A stretch of 64,000 nt of DNA from Yersinia pekkanenii (lineage in GTDB: Bacteria; Pseudomonadota; Gammaproteobacteria; Enterobacterales; Enterobacteriaceae): NCBI RefSeq assembly GCF_001152565.1, contig NZ_CQAZ01000004.1, forward strand, positions 124,001 to 188,000, in the 5' to 3' direction. This document shows positions 63,947 through 64,000 of this stretch, piece after piece; the first letter of the stretch is position 1; every line of letters begins with the position of its first letter. Below the pieces are notes generated by a model. It saw only the letters and a program-made list of their open reading frames with translations, searched no databases and was not told where the DNA came from. The translations under genes and the position numbers were made by a program.

Positions 63947-64000
63947 ATGAAGGTATTGGTCACCGGTGCAACCTGTGGGTTAGGCCGAAATGCCGTTGAA
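63947..64000 (+). CDS. ybjS: NAD-dependent epimerase/dehydratase YbjS, first codons (partial)
   Basis: Only 18 codons are in the window: MKVLVTGATCGLGRNAVE. This is the start of an extended SDR Rossmann fold (TGATCGLG, the TGxxGxxG motif). It matches E. coli YbjS, which begins MKVLVTGATSGLGRNAVE and lies next to ybjT. GGTGGGAACC lies upstream of the ATG. The gene continues past the right edge. Confidence 0.85.
   Translation, partial: MKVLVTGATCGLGRNAVE

Overview
The window looks like core chromosome of an enterobacterium of the genus Yersinia. Nearly every gene aligns along its length with an Escherichia coli K-12 counterpart from about 20-21 minutes (mukF-cmoM to ybjS). Genus-typical features are ansB beside ycaO, a ydcJ-type gene and a cold-shock gene between lpxK and ycaR, and ERIC elements. 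No insertion sequences were seen, so nothing points to Y. pestis; the species is not fixed. Assignments rest on recalled family sequences, not on a search.

Layout. 1-4.5 kb: mukF (partial) and cmoM, divergent elyC, then ycbJ and ycaR-kdsB. 4.9-7.1 kb: a divergent cold-shock protein and a 2-oxoadipate dioxygenase-like gene. 7.1-18.2 kb: a minus-strand run from serC, aroA, cmk, rpsA, ihfB and comEC to msbA and lpxK (amino acid synthesis, translation, nucleoid, lipid A export). 18.4-25.8 kb: ansB, ycaO and the anaerobic formate block focA-pflB-pflA behind an FNR-type promoter. 25.9-28.6 kb: an MFS transporter (ycaD-like) and serS.

28.6-30.8 kb is the one clearly accessory region: a LexA box, a truncated dinI-like ORF, two unrecognised overlapping genes of low G+C, and a frameshifted phage tail-fibre fragment. 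This is the best place to look for something undescribed.

30.8-50.6 kb: rarA, lolA, ftsK, lrp, trxB, cydDC, aat, infA, clpA, clpS, cspD and macAB (replication restart, lipoprotein sorting, chromosome segregation, cytochrome bd assembly, N-degron proteolysis, macrolide efflux). 50.7-64 kb: ybjX, ybjD, lysO, hcp-hcr behind NsrR- and FNR-like sites, poxB, a decayed methyltransferase gene, ltaE-ybjT, a DUF7916 gene and the first codons of ybjS.

Operons are tight, with several ATGA overlaps (cmoM/mukF, ycaR/kdsB, msbA/lpxK, ltaE/ybjT) and simple hairpin terminators. Full or deleted ERIC-like elements occupy four intergenic sites.
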